A DNA stretch of 64,000 bases from Polytrichum commune (lineage: Eukaryota; Streptophyta; Polytrichopsida; Polytrichales; Polytrichaceae). The DNA is taken from NCBI GenBank assembly GCA_950295325.1, contig OX485807.1, positions 20,743,666 through 20,807,665 of the forward strand, in the 5' to 3' direction. Shown in pieces: positions 45,381-58,200 of this stretch; position 1 is the stretch's first letter, and every line of letters starts with the position of its first letter. The notes below the pieces were generated by a model. The model was given only the letters and a program-made list of their open reading frames with translations. It made no database searches and was not told the DNA's origin. The position numbers and the translations under genes were made by a program.

Positions 45381-48242
45381 ATGCAGGAAATTTCGTGCGA
45401 CGTGTCCTACGTTCCTATCGACTATGAAGATCTTCAAGACGAACTCAGTGTAAGTTTGAGAATTCTGTTTCACTGCGGTTGCCGCAGCAGTGCTCTGCGT
45501 ATTCAAGAAATTTTCCTTCAACTAAGAATCTGTTGTTTGCTCAACTTACAGTGTCAAAGCAGATTATTTTCTTTTTTTATGGAGCATACGTCTTCGCAAA
45601 TCAAATGAATGTTAACAATAGACGGGGGACTATGTTCGCAGGTTAAGGAAGTAAACTCGAAGATACTTCGGAAGAATGGAAGGCGGGACTGCAGAGAACA
45701 ACGGGCTGCCTTGGAGACGGATGTAAGTGCACAAATCTGTAGTGATATTGAAAACGATTTGGTATTGTTTGACTGTTTCCTTTTCGCTCTCTTTAAGATG
45801 TTTTTGTTAACATTATTGAGACAATACTGGAATAATCCACTTACGGCACTAGATAAGCAGGACCAATAGACTGCCGACGTCGAGAGCGGTTCTTTTTGAG
45901 GGCTTTAGCTCCGCGTGTGTTAATTGTGAAAATAGAGATATCGGACTTAAGAGTACGTATCCTGCTAGCCACATTTCTGGCCTCTTCCACTAAGTATGTG
46001 GATACATGTTGTTTTGTCATCAGGTTTGCCGACTACAGAAGATGCTGACGCAAGAGGTAAACCTACGCATCGCTCTCAATCGTGGCCTCAGCAGACCTCT
46101 GGGCTCTCTCCCGCGGGTGTCATCCAACTTGCCTGTTCAGGTCTGTCATCTTCAATAATACACTCCAAATAATTTGCATCACAAGTGAGCTGCGATAAGT
46201 TCTCGAATGGTAGCGATGTTGAAGTCAATACGTGCTGTGACCTCAGCCTCGTCCTCAGTCCCCTCTTAGTACTCTTAAAGCTTTATGCGATCAGATTGTC
46301 TGAGCAATTGGCAATTCCTGTTGGGGAGAATGGATTGTGCATGGACGATGAACTTGCCAGAAAGTATAACTCATTTGCATCCCTCTTTATACGTTTTAGA
46401 ATCGTAGAACTCATTGGAGGCGATGAACACCTTAGTAAATTCTGCATTGGTGACCTAAATTGTGTTTCGGAGTTTCTGACTCGGAACATCTTTGATTGTG
46501 ACCTTCAGATAACAGAGCTCCTCCTGGAAGTGGCTGTACTCGAAGAGGAGGTAGTATCACTTGAGAAGCGTGTGGTGCAGCTTCAGAGGGAGATTGACGA
46601 GGAAGCGCCGTCGACAGAGGATGAGAATGTCCGGCAGATCCTTACCCAAACTTCACCTCCAATAAGAGCGGCAGAAATTTCACTCTCCCCTCCAGTGTCT
46701 CCTAGTGTCTCCCCCGACTACATTTCCAAGAAGCCCATGATCTCTCCAAGAAAAACTGTTGAGCGAAACAGTAATCTAACGAAGGTATCACATCCTGCTG
46801 TAATCTCCGCAGAGAAGAGGATCGACTCCATCAAAGGCGTCAATCATCCCAAAAATTCGGCAGGGGCGAAGAACAACCCCATCAAGCCTTTAATACCCCG
46901 CAGAAACTTAGCGCACCAGAGTAGTGACCACCCGTCTAGGGTAGCTCCTCAAAAGTCGAAAGAGCAGAGAAATCTCCCTGGTAAGATATCCCCTGGAAAC
47001 TCCACGGACCATAGAAGCAGTAAGATCGTGATCGTCACAAAGAAACCTCGTGAGGCTTACTTAGCAGCGGGTTACACTGTCCCGTTCATCCCAATGAAAT
47101 TGAGTATCCCAAAAGACAACGAAGAGTGTTCACCTTCTGTCTCATCTGGTCCTGAGAGCCCTATTGATATGAAGAAAGATTTAAATAAACCATTGAGGGG
47201 CAAACCAGGTAATGAAAAACCGCGGACGACGGTGCCGGCTCGATCAGGGCTGAACAACGCCCTCGTCGCCAAACCTCCTCATTCTGCTCGTAATCAAAAA
47301 GTGGTCAAGACTCCTAAACCGAGTGCAAAAGAAAGAGGTGACGTAAACAGATTAGTCACCTCACGTCTGCCTCGTCAACCTCAACTTCACGCCACATGTC
47401 CTCCCCGGAAATCAAATGGGTTGGCAGCAATGGCACAGAAGGAGAGAGCTCAGAAAAATCCTGTGGTACGCAATGCGAAAACCAGCATTGCCGAGCGTCA
47501 GTTGAGTTCTAAGACAGACCATGAGAAGTCTGTTCCTCTTAGGGCTGTTTGTCTTGACGAAAGTGATACGTCGAAGGATGCTTCTATTGACGAGCTCTCT
47601 GGTGAAGACTGCATATCAATTTCTAACAAACCTCCGAACCATGTGAAGGTATTGCACTTACTTTCCACTTGTGGGAAGATTATACCAGACTGTTCGTGAA
47701 CCTTATTCTACTCATTATACTGAAGTAGGTAATTCTGTTAATTAACATTCGTCTCCTGTTGAAGCTCGATACTGATATCTTTATTATTCTCGTGTAAAAG
47801 TGGATTTCCTGATGTGTACATTTATTGTGGATAGGCAAGTGAAGAACTCTATGGAACAGGGGAGGACATAGAAGTCGACTTGGAGCAGGTTACAGACCCA
47901 GTAATGTTATCAAAGGAACTTGTCAAATTACTGGGAACTATATATGGTAACACGCAACATGAGCAACCTCCTTTGACATCTGACTCTGGCGCTTCTTCTC
48001 AAGCTTCTGTCTCTACGAGTTTTTCCAGTATAAGTCCTGAGCACTACGAAACGAAATGTGGTACGACTTTGAAATTTGTGCCAGGCTGTTATGGCGGAAG
48101 CTTTCGACTCGATAATGGGGATAGCTTAAAATTCTTACGAGAGTGTTATTCCAGCGAAGTTGCAGATGGTGGGGATCCTTACGGTATATTATGTAAAGGA
48201 AGCATTCTGAGTCCAACTGCTTTCCAGCAAAGACTAAAGTAA
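45381..48242 (+). CDS. Leucine-zipper (MIP1-type) protein of the plant DUF547 family, lacking DUF547
   Basis: Exons inferred: 45381-45449, 45642-45722, 46024-46140, 46509-47648, 47835-48242. All four introns are GT-AG and phase 0, giving 604 aa. Residues about 41-118 form the ternary complex factor MIP1 leucine zipper, built across exons 2-4: REQRAALETD, LQKMLTQEVNLRIALNRGLS, RPLGSLPRV, then LLLEVAVLEEEVVSLEKRVV. The middle (about 120-465) is Ser/Pro/Lys-rich and probably disordered. Exon 5 keeps SKELVKLLGTIY and DPYGI (residue 583), which in family members lead straight into DUF547, but the frame ends about 18 residues later. A possible donor at 48239 joined to 48351 also stops at once (Lys-Ser-stop). 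The start is the first ATG after an in-frame stop at 45330. Function is unknown; the zipper suggests dimerisation. Confidence 0.82.
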
Positions 48243-49960
48243 GATGTTAAGAGTTTTATTGTGCTTATAGACACTTTGAGTTCATTAAAAAGGCGCGTTA
48301 GTAAGTGAATCTGCTGTACTCATAGAATTGATGTTTTTCCATGTCTGCAGGAGCTGAAAATAACACTCTTGTCCAAAGCGTACAAGGCAGTTTTACGCCT
48401 TCTTTGAGCTTGTCCAGGTTTCAATCAAGAAGTGCAGAACCTTAGTCTCTTCATCAGTCTCTAGTCACTCAAAGGGAGAAGACCGATCACCGGCTTTCTT
48501 AACGATGTCTGCATTACCTTGTTTCTAGAAGCCTGTCAACTTCTTAGTCTATATCTGGGAAATATCTACCAAGATGGTGTATGACCCTGAGCTGAAGATC
48601 TACAATCATTCCTCATAAATTGCCATATGTGCCCTCTGTACAGAGATTTAACTTAATTAGGGTTCCTCTGTTCAATAAGCGAGATGAAGAGACTTGTAAC
48701 ATTGACAAAACGCCCATAAGGCATTGAGGCATTGAGGCATTAAGGAGCAGGGTAATGGTGGTGCACATCTTGGCATGAAAAGAATCAGCGAGCGCTTGGT
48801 GCAGAAGGCAACATCAAGCCGTTGTTGAAGCCTCATGTCAGAAACGGCAGATGCCCTTCGACATTCTCCCCGTTAATTTCGACGTGAGTACACACTCTCC
48901 CCTGCATTTTGTGTTTTGTGTTTATACTCGCAAAGGCAACTTCACACTACATCATTATTCCCTAGTTGCAAAAGTTGTTGAATAGCGATATACTTTATTT
49001 CTCACTTATTCTTATATTCCCCACCTTGGCCACAATTGATATTTATGCTCCACACTGTCCTGTTTGCAGGTCACAGGCCTCACTTTGACATCCTTTGTTC
49101 ACCATGAAAATCCAGTGAAAAGCTCACAGAAGATTTGTACCATACAATGAAATGGCCAAGTTACTTTCATCGCTTGTCTCCATTCTCTACCCTTCTAATT
49201 CGTCTTGGTATTCAGCCCCATAACATTCTAAAGAAACTCTAGTCCTATGTTGTGACCGTGATTGCACAGTGCGCCAATTTGCAACTCACACATAATGTTT
49301 TAGGACTGTATAGGTGTGACATCATTAGATTGTACATTAGGTAGTCTCAGAGGGGTTGGATTTAATACTACCTAAAAGCCAAGAATAGTGTGCAGATATC
49401 TTCCTACAAGTTTATGGCGCCACTTTTGCCAGTGAAGCCAGTGTATGATGGGGTTAGGAGGTCTAGGAAAATCTTTGAATATCTTGTACTATCATGAGCA
49501 CAATCCACGGAAAGCAGGTGGGGCCTGAGAAGCTGGAAAGATTAATACATACAAACTGAAATTGGCTTCTCTTATTGTTCCCTAGCTGAGGGCCACAAAC
49601 TTCAATGTGTCCATGCAGATCTTTGGTGTACATTGAGTAGCTTCGCATGGATGGGCGCCAATTTTCATACCGAGATATTTAGCTCAATGTGGTCATTCAG
49701 CATTTTGTGTAGTTCAGCAAATCATCTGCACCCTGCTCTGTCGCTGTAGATGATTGTTGTGCTTGTGCGAGTACCAGTGTGTTACCGACAGATGAATCTT
49801 TCTACTGTTCTAAAGGCGCTGACTACCTCTATATGGTAGCTGAAGTCACTTGGAGGAAATCACTTGAATCATGAGCCATCGAAATTGGGCTGATCCTACG
49901 AGGAACTCACCCAGGATGCACTGTGTTGTGTGCACAGGTCCTATCTTGCTTGAAAGATTC
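48243..49960. other. 3' flank of the MIP1-zipper gene; no DUF547 exon seen
   Basis: Probable 3' UTR and intergenic sequence. I searched by eye for the DUF547 core (KLAFWINxYNA and downstream) and found nothing convincing on +. GGCATTGAGGCATTGAGGCATT at about 48721-48742 is a small tandem repeat. Confidence 0.5.
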
Positions 49961-49964
49961 TACG

Positions 49965-50641
49965 AATAAGAAGATTCATCGTGCTAAGCCGGTTGCCTTT
50001 CCCCTCGTGTATTTGGAAAGTTCGCTGGTGGAATTCCACGATCAAAAGTAGTACTATACCCACATCCTCATCCGAAACCTGTGAGTGGAAGTTTGCCTAC
50101 TTACCAATCTCTTTTGCTATAATAAGACAAGGTCCTACATAATTTGGTATGAAGTCTACAAGGTAACATAGTCGACGTGTTGCTTGATCACCTATGGCGT
50201 AAGTTTCCTTGTTCCAATCCTGCAACTCGGGAGCTCATCGCTTGTTGGGAGATTAATTGCACCCCTGGGCGGTGCGAGAGGAAGGGTCACGTGTCCCAAC
50301 ATTTTCTCAAGAAAAGATGTTGAAAATTCATCGTTTCAAGCCGGTTGCCTTTCCATCTTGTAGAATGCTCGGCGGTGGAATTCCAAGATCAAAAGTAGCA
50401 CTAAACCCACATCCGCCATCCGCAACCTGTGTGTGGAATTTGACTAATCACCGATTTCTTTGCTATAATAAGACTGTGTCCTACATAATTTGGTATGAAG
50501 TCCACAGCGTAACATAGTCGACATGCTTGATCATCTATGGTGTACGCTTCATCGTGCCAATCCTGCACCTCGGAAGCTCATCTCTTGTTGGGGAAATGAC
50601 TCCCAGTCCTGGGCGATGCGAGACGAAGGGTCACGTGTCCA
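49965..50641 (+). promoter_or_regulatory. Tandemly duplicated upstream block with G-boxes, 5' of the DUF8204 gene
   Basis: A block of about 345-350 bp occurs twice (AAGCCGGTTGCCTTTCC at 49986 and 50338; TCCTACATAATTTGGTATGA near 50132 and 50479; GGGTCACGTGTCC at about 50285 and 50629). Each copy ends with a G-box CACGTG (50288-50293 and 50632-50637), a bZIP/bHLH binding core in plants. The second G-box is about 330 bp upstream of the DUF8204 ATG. A role in control is inference from position. Confidence 0.6.
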
Positions 50642-50968
50642 ACAGTCGACGGCCGTCGGTCACGTCGATTACCGTCATCTCGCGCCTCTCGTGATCGCAG
50701 CATTAGGGATTGCCAAACTTCCCAACGTGGTTAGCACCAAAATTGGATCGTGCATGACCACTGGAGAAGAAGCCCCGTTATGATTTGATGTGCATCTGAA
50801 GGTGGCCACAGTTCCACAACCTCGACAGGAAAAATCTGCGGTGAATATGCAAGTATTCTTGTTTTCTCGGCACTCCATCGTTTCAGTGTAGGAAGCGTCA
50901 ATTCGCGAAGTGTTGGGGGACTCGTGATCGGTTTCTTCTCGGTGTGCGAGTGACGGAAGGAAAGCAAG

Positions 50969-51583
50969 ATGCCTGAGGAGGAGCCGCCTTCGAGCAGCGG
51001 AGGCACATCTGGTGGTTCCATAGGAGTTGAACGAGGTGTGGTAAACCCCAAGAGTAGAAGCTGTAGAGGGTGTCTATTCTATTCCAGCTACTTGAGAGAC
51101 ACAAATCAAAATCCTACCTGCTATGGCTTCAGCCGTAGCATTCCCCACTCTTACAGAGCCTTGGAAGAGAGAGAAGCTACCAAAGACTTCAAATACGCAT
51201 GCCTGGGATATGGTGTCCACAAGGAGATCAATCCCTCTGCTATTTCCAGATTACCACCTGAGGGTAACGGTGAGCTTCCTCTATGTGTCGGCATCGAGTT
51301 TTTGGCGGACAGGAGACCCATAAGTCACCATCCTCACCATCGTCATCATCATCACCACAAGCACAAAGAGGATCCAGAATCTCCTCCCGTTTCGTCCCCA
51401 TTGTCTCGACAGGAAGCAACTACAGTTGGTGCTAGTCCTCCTAGCGAGGATTTCTCCACGCGGTGGCTCCGAAGTGCGGGGCTGGTGGCAACTGGTGTAG
51501 TAAACAATGTCATTAGAGTTGCAGGTTCGGCGAAAGACACCGTTGATAGTATATTTTCATCCGAAAAGGGAAAACCTAAGTAG
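50969..51583 (+). CDS. DUF8204-type plant protein of unknown function
   Basis: Single open frame of 204 aa without introns. It follows the layout of a conserved plant family (DUF8204, as I recall it): an acidic, Ser/Gly-rich start; a CRGCLFYSSYLRDTNQNPTC core with three Cys (residues 32-51); DFKYACLGYGVH (73-84); LPLCVGIEFLADRR (104-117); a His-rich run (120-132); and a C-terminal helix WLRSAGLVATGVVNNVIRVA (165-184) that could lie along a membrane. Biochemical role is unknown; the Cys and His clusters suggest metal binding but do not prove it. The ATG at 50969 follows GGAAAGCAAG and is the first in frame. It lies after the duplicated G-box block and converges on the DUF639 gene. Confidence 0.85.
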   Translation: MPEEEPPSSSGGTSGGSIGVERGVVNPKSRSCRGCLFYSSYLRDTNQNPTCYGFSRSIPHSYRALEEREATKDFKYACLGYGVHKEINPSAISRLPPEGNGELPLCVGIEFLADRRPISHHPHHRHHHHHKHKEDPESPPVSSPLSRQEATTVGASPPSEDFSTRWLRSAGLVATGVVNNVIRVAGSAKDTVDSIFSSEKGKPK

Positions 51584-52275
51584 ATTGGTAGCTGACTGCC
51601 ACTTCTATGGTCAAGTCTCTTTCATGGATTGGAATTTAAACCCAAGAAGCTTCAAACACTGGCCAGCCCGTTTATCCTACTGTGGCAGCCACACTGCTTG
51701 GTCCAAATGCACTTTCTTAGATTGCATATTACCTTTCTTAGATTGGACAGGTTAAATCCAGGTACTGATGAAGCGATCACTGCTAACTTTAGATGCAAAT
51801 TCGTGTTTTGGTTTGCGATGGTCTATGAAAGTTGCCACATTGAGCAGGAGAAAGGTAAATTTGTGTTACAAGGGATGTGCTTCAGATGTCACCAAGAATG
51901 CAACACCAACCAGCCTACAAGAGTAGGATGAAGTCAAGACACCTTTCTCCTACTGTTAGCCAATTTTCAGAGCTCACACAATGATGGAAAAGCAACCAGA
52001 ACGTAGGTGAGGTATATAAAATTTCAGATTGTCTATAGTACATGAATCGAGGTGAAATGAAAACCTCAACAGCTAGACCTAATGTTAGAAACAGGAACGA
52101 AATCTCCTATAACAGATGCCAAAGTACATCAATATAATCATCAAAGAATCTATGTGTCTACTCCTCCAAGAGGTAATGCACTATTGTAAATCTTGCTTTC
52201 AAAAATTGATTGGAGAAACAACTAGCTTAGTTTCTCTACACACAGCAGCCTAGTCGAGATTATTTTACATGGGGT
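51584..52275. other. Convergent 3' UTR region between DUF8204 and DUF639 genes
   Basis: The two genes end tail to tail 692 bp apart. The stretch is AT-rich with no recognisable coding sequence; open frames at 51507-51931 overlap the DUF8204 end and show no domain. It probably holds both polyadenylation regions. Confidence 0.55.
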
Positions 52276-55200
52276 TTATTGATCATCCCCCAACCACTCG
52301 GACAGTGCTTGTAACAATGCTTCGCCTTGGTTAGGTCCCTCACTTGACTCCTCTGGCAGATGAGCATCTGTATTGTTCGAGCTCTTTTCAGGTGGTAGAA
52401 CTTCAACTGGAGTAGCTGGAATTATGGACCACCAGTCATTGAGGCGGCTCATCACATCCTCTACACCCTTTCTTCGGAACGGCAGTTCAACTGTGAATTG
52501 GTCGACGAGGAATCCAGCAAACAGGTACCGGAAAGGTATAATCCATGTCACTACACCTGCTGCTAGTAGTGACAAAAGTGCCTCGTTTGTTGACTGCACA
52601 CAGGAAACAAGTAGAAATTGAGTGAACTGACCCTGCAAAATCCATGAATTCTTGAGAAGGAAAGAGAGGGGCTCGTTTAACAATGTGCCGCATATCACCT
52701 TTATAATTGCAAACCTTCATGCATCTTGCAATTTATCAAGTCGTCCATTGAGATTAATCCCACCTGAAGATTCTGATCTTGGTGAATTCAAGGACTTGTT
52801 TTTTTATGAACTAGGTAGTGGATGTGAGGAGCCTTGCCACAGGCTATAGTAGGCACCCAAATTGGGTGCCTATAATAGCTGATGGCAGGGCGACACTGGT
52901 TCATTACCAGATTTGGTGATCAAGCCATCGCAGGGTCATCAATTCCGGGTGACAATGTGCCTCCTCATACACATTCAGGAATAGGCATGTCAGCAAAATC
53001 ATGGCCTGATCACTATGGTTAGTGTGATGTCAAACTCTTGATCGAATCCATCATTGTAGCAAGGAAAAGGAGAGGTGTTTACACGAAGGTGACGTGAAAG
53101 AGCGACAGTCCGCAGCTTCAGAAGAGCAATGTTTGTGGTTACTAAGAAGTTCTCGAGTGCAGTCAGTGCCTCCTTCAATGCCATGATTTTCTGTATCGTG
53201 TTTGTCGGAGGTTGATCCCTGATGGTCAATTTCCCAAAATCATGTCCTAACTTCCCTCGAGCTTTCAAACCTCGTAATGCAAACAGTGTTGCAGCGGATG
53301 AGAGAAAGATAGCAGGAATTATATAGCGGAGCCAATTCCTGTCAAAAACCACCATGTCCGTACATTTAGATGGTAAAATAGAAGGGCAGAACACATTTCC
53401 AGAATACTTGACCATAAAATGTGCAATCCTTGTTTCTGAGTCCAAAAAAGGCTAAACACCTATTAGGTTTAGTGCCAATCAAAACACTGACCTCCTGTCT
53501 GCTCAGATCATCAGCAAAATATCTACATGCGCACTCATTTTCCTAGGTTTAAGGACTCAAGTTAAGGGTAGGAACTGACATGTAAACAAGGCCTGTCGCT
53601 GCAAACAGGAAGGCAACACTTGCACCGGGCTCTTCCCACCGTTTTAGCTTTTGCAAGTTCACTGCAATTATTGAGAATGGTAGTAAAAGTTCCTGCAAGA
53701 TACAAACCGCCATCAGAAATCAGGAACCATACTGAATTCTCTGTCTCATAAAACAGATGGCCTCCAATACAGACACACAAAGCCCCTTAGTCAAGCAAGA
53801 AGATAGGCTCTTGCATCTGTAGAGAGAGATGATGCCAACCTCCGACCGGAGGTTGGCATGAATTTTAGATGCTTCACCCTTGAGCATATACTGAGCTCAT
53901 ATTATATGAACTGGACGTGGGTTGTGGAGCTAGGCCATGGGCCGAGTGCTTCTGCCTCAGATCAGAGGTGGTCTCTTGAATCTGCAGAAACTTTACCAAA
54001 ACAGCAGAACTAATAGATTCTCTGTTTTTCATTCTAAGAGAAGAAATGACTCAATGTTGCCACCAGCATGAACTATGGTGTTGCTTCATCTTTGAGTTAA
54101 TCTAATTTTATCTGTAATTCCAAAACAAACACGACGATAATCAGAGGTTCCTTGGAAAATATTTCTTCCTCTTGAAGATTACACCTTGAACAGATGTGCA
54201 CAAGCTTGAAGGACAAGCCCCTAGGTTCCCACTGGTTATTTGAAAATAACCAATTCACCCGGATACTCCTAGTAGGACTGGGTGGACCATAGAGATAGGG
54301 TGCACTGGACATCAAGTGCTAGGAAGGTCACCCATCCAAGCACTCTTCAGCATAACCTCACAGTTCCTGTGAAATCCGGGTTGATGCCTTGGGTTTAAGC
54401 CACTCCTCGACAATCTACCTAAAATCATAGTCAACACTAAGCTCATCATTGATAAGTCTCACCTTGAGAAGATCAACGTTATTTGGGATGCCTTTCAGTT
54501 TTGCGCCATCAATGGTCGCCTTCGTCTTGTTGATGACCTGGCTCTGCTCTCGGCATGCCCTCACAGCGCGCTCAAGGTAAGTGATGCCTCCAACAACGTA
54601 ATTCTTCCCAAGCACCAACCCCCGTGTCGTGCCACCTTTGTACGATTTCCAGAAATTTGTCGACTTGGTGGAGCTCCACGACTGGGACGTCATCCACCGG
54701 CTCAGGTACACGCTCCCATCCTCACCCACCGCATTTTGCCCGTTTCCAAACACGGTTTCTTCCCCACCTCCTGTCCCTACGGCCTTGTCCTTTGCCTTGG
54801 AGTCGAGGCGGCCGGCCCAGTAACTCACAGCGAGTGCTTCGTACACCAATTCTCCACTAGGCGCATCCCGAATGCCGGAGAATTGGAGCAGTTTCTCAGC
54901 ATCCTCGGGTGTTGATCTGATCATGTGCTGAACAGCCTGAGAGACAGAGGGAGGAGTGCGAGAATTACATCAATTACATCCAACTAGAACACGAGTGCAA
55001 ATCAATGCTGAATTAGTATATAGGTAAATGCATGGTACCAAATACACAATATTAATGATGGAATCAAAGAACCCACCCGACCGGTAGCAAGATTGTAATA
55101 CCAGTCATATAGTGATACTTGGTGAAGTATCACAAGATGAAAGAATCTTTGAATACCCAAGTTGTTATTTGGGTCAATATTATTCTAATGCCACATTGAC

Positions 55201-58200
55201 ACTAGGGTGATTTCACCTAGGTATGAAGGTTCTTGCATTATTTAGGTCTGAATGGTCTCAAAAACAGAATTACTTTCTAATACGTCCAGCTCAAATACCC
55301 ACCAGCTTAGGTACACACAATGTTCTGGTACCTGGTACCAAGGATGGAAGTTGATCCAAAGTGATTAGGTTGAGCCCAAGGAATCTTTACCCACTCTGAT
55401 CAGTGTTTTCTATACATCCTTGCTTCACCAAGGTTCCTCAGAAAGGTTTTTCAGTGTCTTCCACGCAATCGACCATCAAAAATGTCAACCCAAGACAGCC
55501 ATGACCAAAAGGTTGTATCCTTCCACTAGGAATCATTGTCCTTCTTGAACCATGACCTGATGTGACCTTCTGAAAGGCTCGCTACAATCATGCATCTGTG
55601 GCAACAATACCCGGAATCTCGCTAGCTCGCACATTCTAAGGTTTAAAAGTGCCCAATTCTTTCAATGACCCAATTCTGGCACCTTTTCTTTTGCCCCACA
55701 GACGGCAGTTTTGCACTTCCAGATGAATCCGAAAGATATTAATCTAAGGATTGAACATTGTGGACTGCAGCTCATTAATTGAGAGACAAAAAGTCAACGC
55801 TATCAACTTTGGGGGGGGGGGGGTTTCTTTGAATTTCATTGATCATAACTAAATCCCACAATGTCGAAATTTAAAGAACTCAATTGCATTGACCTCCTTA
55901 TGGATTTGTTATTTTTTGAGAAAAAATTGTGAAATTTTTCTTGCATGTTCAGGGTCTCTAGTGCTCAAAGTGTCTGTCATTGGCGCTTCTACCTCAAATT
56001 GTTGCAAAAGGAGCCACAGCACTGCACCTCCTCTCCTTTAGCTAACATTTCAAGGTACTCTAGAATGGACTACTGCAAGCAACAAGAGCATGCAGTCCCC
56101 TGTAATTATAGCACGAGCCATTGCAGACTTACGAGTGACTGAAATGACAATGAGAAAAGATGACGGCAAGGCACGGCGAGCCTCAAGTAAAGAGGAGGAA
56201 GAACAAGTAATAAGTACCTGTAGTCTTGCGATGCTGTTAATAGCAGAACTGATGGCCTTCTTTCGGCCTTGTTTCGACCCATCCATGTAGGGCAGCATCG
56301 GGTCATCTTGCTTTGGACCATACTCACCCATGAACCAGTATGCCGTAATCACTTCCTTCACAATCGCATACCAGGTCTCGCGCCGCCCTTCACCTCCAAA
56401 GTCCACAAACTCCAGCACCCATGCCTCTTCCCTGTTCGTCCCCAGGTGCATACAACTGAACTTTCAGACTTGAAAACAAATGAGATTTGGAACATGTAAA
56501 GATCCAATAATGTAAATTTAGGACTTTCAGACTTGATGAACAAAGATAACTGTAACATGTAAAGATCCAATAATGTAAATTTAGGACTTTCAGACTTGAT
56601 GAACAAAGATAACTGTAACATGTAAAGGTTCCATGTGATTTGGGACTTAGCTGAACTAAGCTGACTAGAAATCCATGTAGAGGTTCCTGGCAATGTGAAC
56701 GGAATTGAATAGAACCAGGTATCTAAAATACATTTTGGCAACCTACGGCAAGGGCGGATGGGTGCTAATGCGATGACCGTTCCAAAATTGTGGATCGTCG
56801 ACTGCAGCATGTTGAGTGGATGGTTTGGGGATGGCTAGGGGCATTGATACATATGCACGGGTGCAACAAGACGGGATGGCATGGGTCCAAACTGTTTTAC
56901 TGTATATTTAATTACTTTGGAACAGCGAGGGCACATGGGTGTTGACACAGTCACCATTCCAAAGTTCTAGAACGGTTGGCCGTCAATGGTGGCATGTTGA
57001 GCAAACGGTGCGGGGATGGCCCGGGACATTGATTCATATGCACATGCCCAAACTAGTGTGGAACTAAGTGAACTCCCATTCTTGAGAGTTCCCCCCATGA
57101 GAGGCAAGAGAGATTACCTCCATATTTTGTTGGCGTTGGGTTTTCACTCCACTTATAACTTATGGAGGGGTGATTCATGGATTGGATTACACTCTCCACT
57201 AGTAATTGTAGCAATATTAGTTGCTTCTTGAGAGCTTCTAACACGGAGTGTGCAAATAACAAAGGGAAAGTATCAAAAATTTGAGTTAGAGGGTCCTAAA
57301 ATACCATCGCATGCAAATGACCTCGACTTATTTCTGACTTGAATAAGTAGTATCCTTTTGCATACTATCCTTACTCTGGGTTAGATGCAACAGAGATGGC
57401 AGAGTCGAACACTTCGGAGCCGAATGGTCCGACTTTCTTTCGACTGATAACAGCATCCTTGTGAGTCAAATCCAACCGAACAGGGGCTTGATGTGATGTC
57501 AAACTGTTAGCCTGGCACAACCCAAGATTACTCTTCAGACCGCGTCGGAATTGGCAAGAGAAGGCACTGGTACTTAGTCTAACCCTCAGGATTTCCATGC
57601 TGACATTCTAAACAAGGTTCCACATCTCAAAACGCAACATGTAATGTTAAGTTAGTGCAGCAGTTACATACCTTTCAGGGTGTAATAATATATCTACAGT
57701 GCTGATTCAACATTTAGCCAGTGATTCATTCAACATTGACTAAAAACTCACATTCCATCCGTATAGATCTTGCAACTTTAACATATAGACGCAAAACATT
57801 TATGTTTGCAACCCTAAGTTTGGTAGGCCCCAGAGCTTTAATGCCAAACTAAGATTTCCACACGGATTTCAGTGTGTCTCAGGCAATATAAGACTGCCAT
57901 GTGGCATGTTTTCAAGAATAATTCTTTCCAAAGCAAGGAAACACTTCCCAATAGAAGGACAGATGAAAGAAAACAATGCTCACCTCGAAGTAGAGAGCGC
58001 GATCTGTCAGCGTAACTCGACCAGGCCACACCAAACCACCCGACCACTTCTGTACAGGTTGACGCTTGTTTTTCCCCACGCTTACAACTACCTCACCCGG
58101 CTGAAGGCCTAAAGTGGAAGCCTCGATTTGCTGATAATTTTTACGCTCTTCATGCACACTGAGGTGGCCAAACAGAAACATAAACTTTGTGTTGAACTTG

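Noticed and set aside
46185-47699. Single 504-codon open frame as the gene model of the zipper protein
   Set aside because: Its first 108 codons lie in intron 3, between a GT donor at 46141 and an AG acceptor before 46509. The spliced model restores the family zipper across exons 2-4, so the long frame is exon 4 plus open intron sequence.
54624-54860. Plus-strand frames over 54.6-54.9 kb
   Set aside because: Antisense shadows of DUF639 exon 9.
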